A stretch of 7,167 nucleotides of DNA from an uncultured Caryophanales bacterium (GTDB taxonomy: Bacteria; Bacillota_I; Bacilli_A; RF39; UBA660), in assembly GCA_947065955.1 (NCBI GenBank), contig CAMSXY010000059.1, forward strand, positions 1-7,167, read 5' to 3'. Positions 5,890-7,167 of this stretch are shown one piece after another; within the stretch, counting starts at the first letter, position 1, and every line of letters begins with the position of its first letter. The position numbers were made by a program, and so were the translations under genes. A model generated the notes under the pieces. That model saw only the letters and a list, made by a program, of their open reading frames with translations, did not search any database and had not been told where the DNA came from.

Positions 5890-6582
5890 TTAATTTCTAT
5901 AAAATTTCATCTGTTTATTTTTTTTATGTACAAAGGAGGTTTGAATAATTCCTTCTTCCTGTAATTTTAAACGGATCTCTTCTAAAACTGTTTGTAATAA
6001 TCTAGAAACATTCGATTGTGAAATATTTAACCTGCTAGCGATCTGTTTTTGGGTTAAGGGGATATCATCTATAAATCCAAATCGTAATAATACTATTTTC
6101 CTGTCTCGCTCTGGTAAATTTTCTACGATTTTATTTATAATACCATACAATTCTTTAGTTAAATATTCAGATATAAAATCCGAATTGTTGTCCACCCAAG
6201 TATCTTCAGACTTTATTTTATAGTCATTGCTATCTAAACTGGAGTTATTCCTATATTTTTTTTCTTTTCTTATAAACATATTTATTTCGTTATCAATACA
6301 CTTAGTTGCATAAGCTGAAAATCGGAAATTCTTAGAAATGTCAAAAGTATCTATACTTTTGATCAAACCAAAAATTCCTACTGAAACTAATTCCTTTTTA
6401 TCATAAGGACTGTTATAAAATTTTTTTGAAACACGTTCAATTACAATTCGTACACCATGTTCAATAATTATTTTACGAGCCTGTTTATCACCCTGTTTAT
6501 ATTTTTCAAAATATTCAACCAATTCTGGTTCTGTTAATCTTTTTAAATTATTAGATTCGATAAATAAATTTGTATTATACAT
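5890..6582 (-). CDS. RNA polymerase sigma factor, sigma-70 family, sigma-E/K-like
   Basis: This 230-residue sigma factor would direct core RNA polymerase to a specific promoter set. Region 2 spans about 36-107, with ARKIIIEHGVRIVIERVSKKF-type helices, ELVSVGIFGLIKSIDTFD (64-81) and FRFSAYATKCIDNEINMFIR (86-105) for core binding and -10 recognition. Region 4 spans about 149-206, with LPERDRKIVLLRFGF (156-170) and the helix-turn-helix TQKQIASRLNISQSNVSRL (177-195) for -35 binding. Region 1.1 is absent and region 3 is very short or missing (linker about 108-148), and the length is near 230-240. All this matches the sporulation sigma-E/sigma-K type rather than a housekeeping or ECF factor. ATG at 6580-6582 follows GGAGG (6589-6593) with a 6-base gap. 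The C-terminal tail (209-230, basic, HKKNKQMK) is atypical. No anti-sigma gene is adjacent. Its role here is unknown; stress, competence-like or horizontally acquired regulation are possible. Confidence 0.9.
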   Translation of the reverse strand: MYNTNLFIESNNLKRLTEPELVEYFEKYKQGDKQARKIIIEHGVRIVIERVSKKFYNSPYDKKELVSVGIFGLIKSIDTFDISKNFRFSAYATKCIDNEINMFIRKEKKYRNNSSLDSNDYKIKSEDTWVDNNSDFISEYLTKELYGIINKIVENLPERDRKIVLLRFGFIDDIPLTQKQIASRLNISQSNVSRLLQTVLEEIRLKLQEEGIIQTSFVHKKNKQMKFYRN

Positions 6583-6601
6583 TTTTTTCCTCCATCCATA
6601 A

Positions 6602-6619
6602 ATATTCTTTATAGAATAT
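6602..6619. repeat. Inverted repeat at the sigma-factor transcript start
   Basis: ATATTC (6602-6607) and GAATAT (6614-6619) form a 6-base dyad with a 6-base spacer. It begins at the predicted +1 and ends before the SD, a position suited to a repressor operator. The arms are short and AT-rich, so chance is a real alternative. Confidence 0.35.
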
Positions 6620-6624
6620 ATTTT

Positions 6625-6653
6625 ATTTTAACCTTTTTTAGTATTTTATTCAA
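6625..6653 (-). promoter_or_regulatory. Promoter of the sigma-factor gene
   Basis: On the minus strand TTGAAT (6648-6653) and TAAAAT (6625-6630) are separated by exactly 17 bases, a plausible housekeeping sigma-A promoter. The predicted transcript start is near 6618, and the SD follows about 25 bases later at 6593. Confidence 0.55.
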
Positions 6654-6744
6654 TAATTTTAGATATTTTTATTTCTATTTCCCCTAAATTTCATAAATAT
6701 ACTGATCATAAAAGAAATTGTTAACCCTAATAGGAAATTGATTA

Positions 6745-7000
6745 GATAAAAAAGAGGAAAATGGACTTATCCTTCATCACTGTCAAGATTTCCCATATAT
6801 ATGATGAATATAAAATTGTATGTAAATTAAATAGAATTCAAATGTCAATATCTAGAAAAGAAACTCCAATTGATAACTCCACAGTTGAAAGCTAATTAAA
6901 AAAAACTTTATATAACAATAATATTAAATCTTTACGAGAATATATCCGACTTATAGAAGAATAGATCCTATTTTATAATACAATTAGATTTCAAAAGTAA
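6745..7000 (+). pseudogene. Degenerate IS3-family transposase (OrfB C-terminal) remnant
   Basis: Two plus-strand frames match the C-terminal part of the IS3-family DDE integrase core. Frame one (6745-6801) reads NGLILHHCQDFPYI, which corresponds to the family block GLILHSDQGxQYT with its catalytic Asp lost (S-D replaced by H-C). Frame two (6806-7000) reads EYKIVCKLNRIQMSISRKET, then PIDNSTVES, a stop (6893-6895), LKKTLYNNNIKSLREYIRLI, EE, a stop (6962-6964) and ILFYNTIRFQK. These parallel the family's QSMSRKGTPxDNAxxESFHSxLKKE, xxxxYI and WIxFYNxxRIQxK blocks. The second stop sits where tryptophan is expected (TGG to TAG). The frameshift, two stops and lost catalytic residue show it is dead. 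The N-terminal part of OrfB and all of OrfA are not recognisable in the window. The comparison is from memory of family motifs. Confidence 0.75.
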
Positions 7001-7002
7001 AA

Positions 7003-7025
7003 AAGAGAAAAATGACTTTTCTCTT
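7003..7025 (-). terminator. Hairpin terminator, best in leftward orientation
   Basis: AAGAGAAAA (7003-7011) pairs perfectly with TTTTCTCTT (7017-7025) around a 5-base loop. On the minus strand the stem is followed by a run of T (TTCTCTTTTTTAC), so it best terminates transcription coming from the right, beyond the window. It lies directly after the IS3-family remnant. Confidence 0.55.
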
Positions 7026-7100
7026 CTTAATATACTGTCCTTTTTATGATGTCTCCAAAATGAGGTTCATATCATTTTTTTCAACTTTTCGATTAAAAAA

Positions 7101-7167
7101 GGTTACATTTCTAGAGTGTGTAAAAAACTTTGTGTAAAATCCATCTAACCAAAGTAATCACATTTTA
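7101..7167. mobile_element. Possible end of a second insertion sequence (IS256-like), partial
   Basis: The block around 7111-7140 contains TGTGTAAAA twice (7117-7125 and 7131-7139, 14-base period) within TAGAGTGTGTAAAAAACTTT. It resembles the termini of IS256-family elements, which carry TTTACACA-type repeats. No transposase is in the window, so the element, if real, would extend beyond 7167. The resemblance is from memory and could be coincidence. Confidence 0.28.

Noticed and set aside
6747..7039. Imperfect direct repeat of TAAAAAAGAG...ACTGTC (6747-6784 and 6998-7039)
   Set aside because: The left copy is explained by the transposase relic and the right copy by the hairpin terminator. The shared bases are mostly A/T runs with several gaps.
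46..7167. tRNA, rRNA, riboswitch or CRISPR array
   Set aside because: No cloverleaf, rRNA motif, riboswitch core or regularly spaced repeat was seen on either strand.

Overview
The window is strongly AT-rich DNA with Gram-positive Shine-Dalgarno sites (AGGAGG, GGAGG), intrinsic terminators and a full-length phosphoketolase. It fits a low-GC Firmicute, most likely a lactic acid bacterium of the Lactobacillales (Enterococcaceae-like, for example Melissococcus or a relative). That placement is inferred from composition and gene content. No ribosomal or other taxonomic marker is present.

Layout. Bases 1-45 are not biological: 13-45 are the Illumina TruSeq read-1 adapter, so the left edge is an untrimmed contig end. 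Bases 46-2191 hold a leftward (minus-strand) operon. It has a good promoter (2162-2191), a small secreted protein whose only well-placed start codon is ATA (2120), a 277-residue ABC-2-permease-like membrane protein, and a second six-helix membrane protein that overlaps it by 14 bases and is cut off by the adapter. Bases 2192-2451 look empty, and a terminator follows at 2452-2487. A 124-residue gene of unknown function (2511-2885, minus) is divergent from xfp (3091-5457, plus), the xylulose-5-phosphate/fructose-6-phosphate phosphoketolase. xfp has its own promoter, a perfect SD and a 3' terminator.

Right of xfp the sequence looks accessory and decayed. It contains a probable frameshifted gene relic (5601-5873, minus). 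Next comes an intact 230-residue sigma factor resembling the sporulation sigma-E/sigma-K type (5890-6582, minus), with a recognisable promoter and a dyad at its predicted transcript start. Then comes a relic of an IS3-family transposase with in-frame stops (about 6745-7000, plus), a hairpin terminator, and at the extreme right a possible terminus of another insertion sequence.

How the genes relate. The left operon looks like a secreted factor with two membrane partners, a layout common in bacteriocin or peptide export/immunity loci; an ATP-binding subunit would have to lie beyond the truncated end. xfp is central metabolism (phosphoketolase/heterolactic pathway) and is transcribed alone. The sigma factor and its neighbours lie among mobile-element debris. 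The most interesting candidates are the ATA-start secreted-protein operon and the orphan sigma-E/K-like factor.
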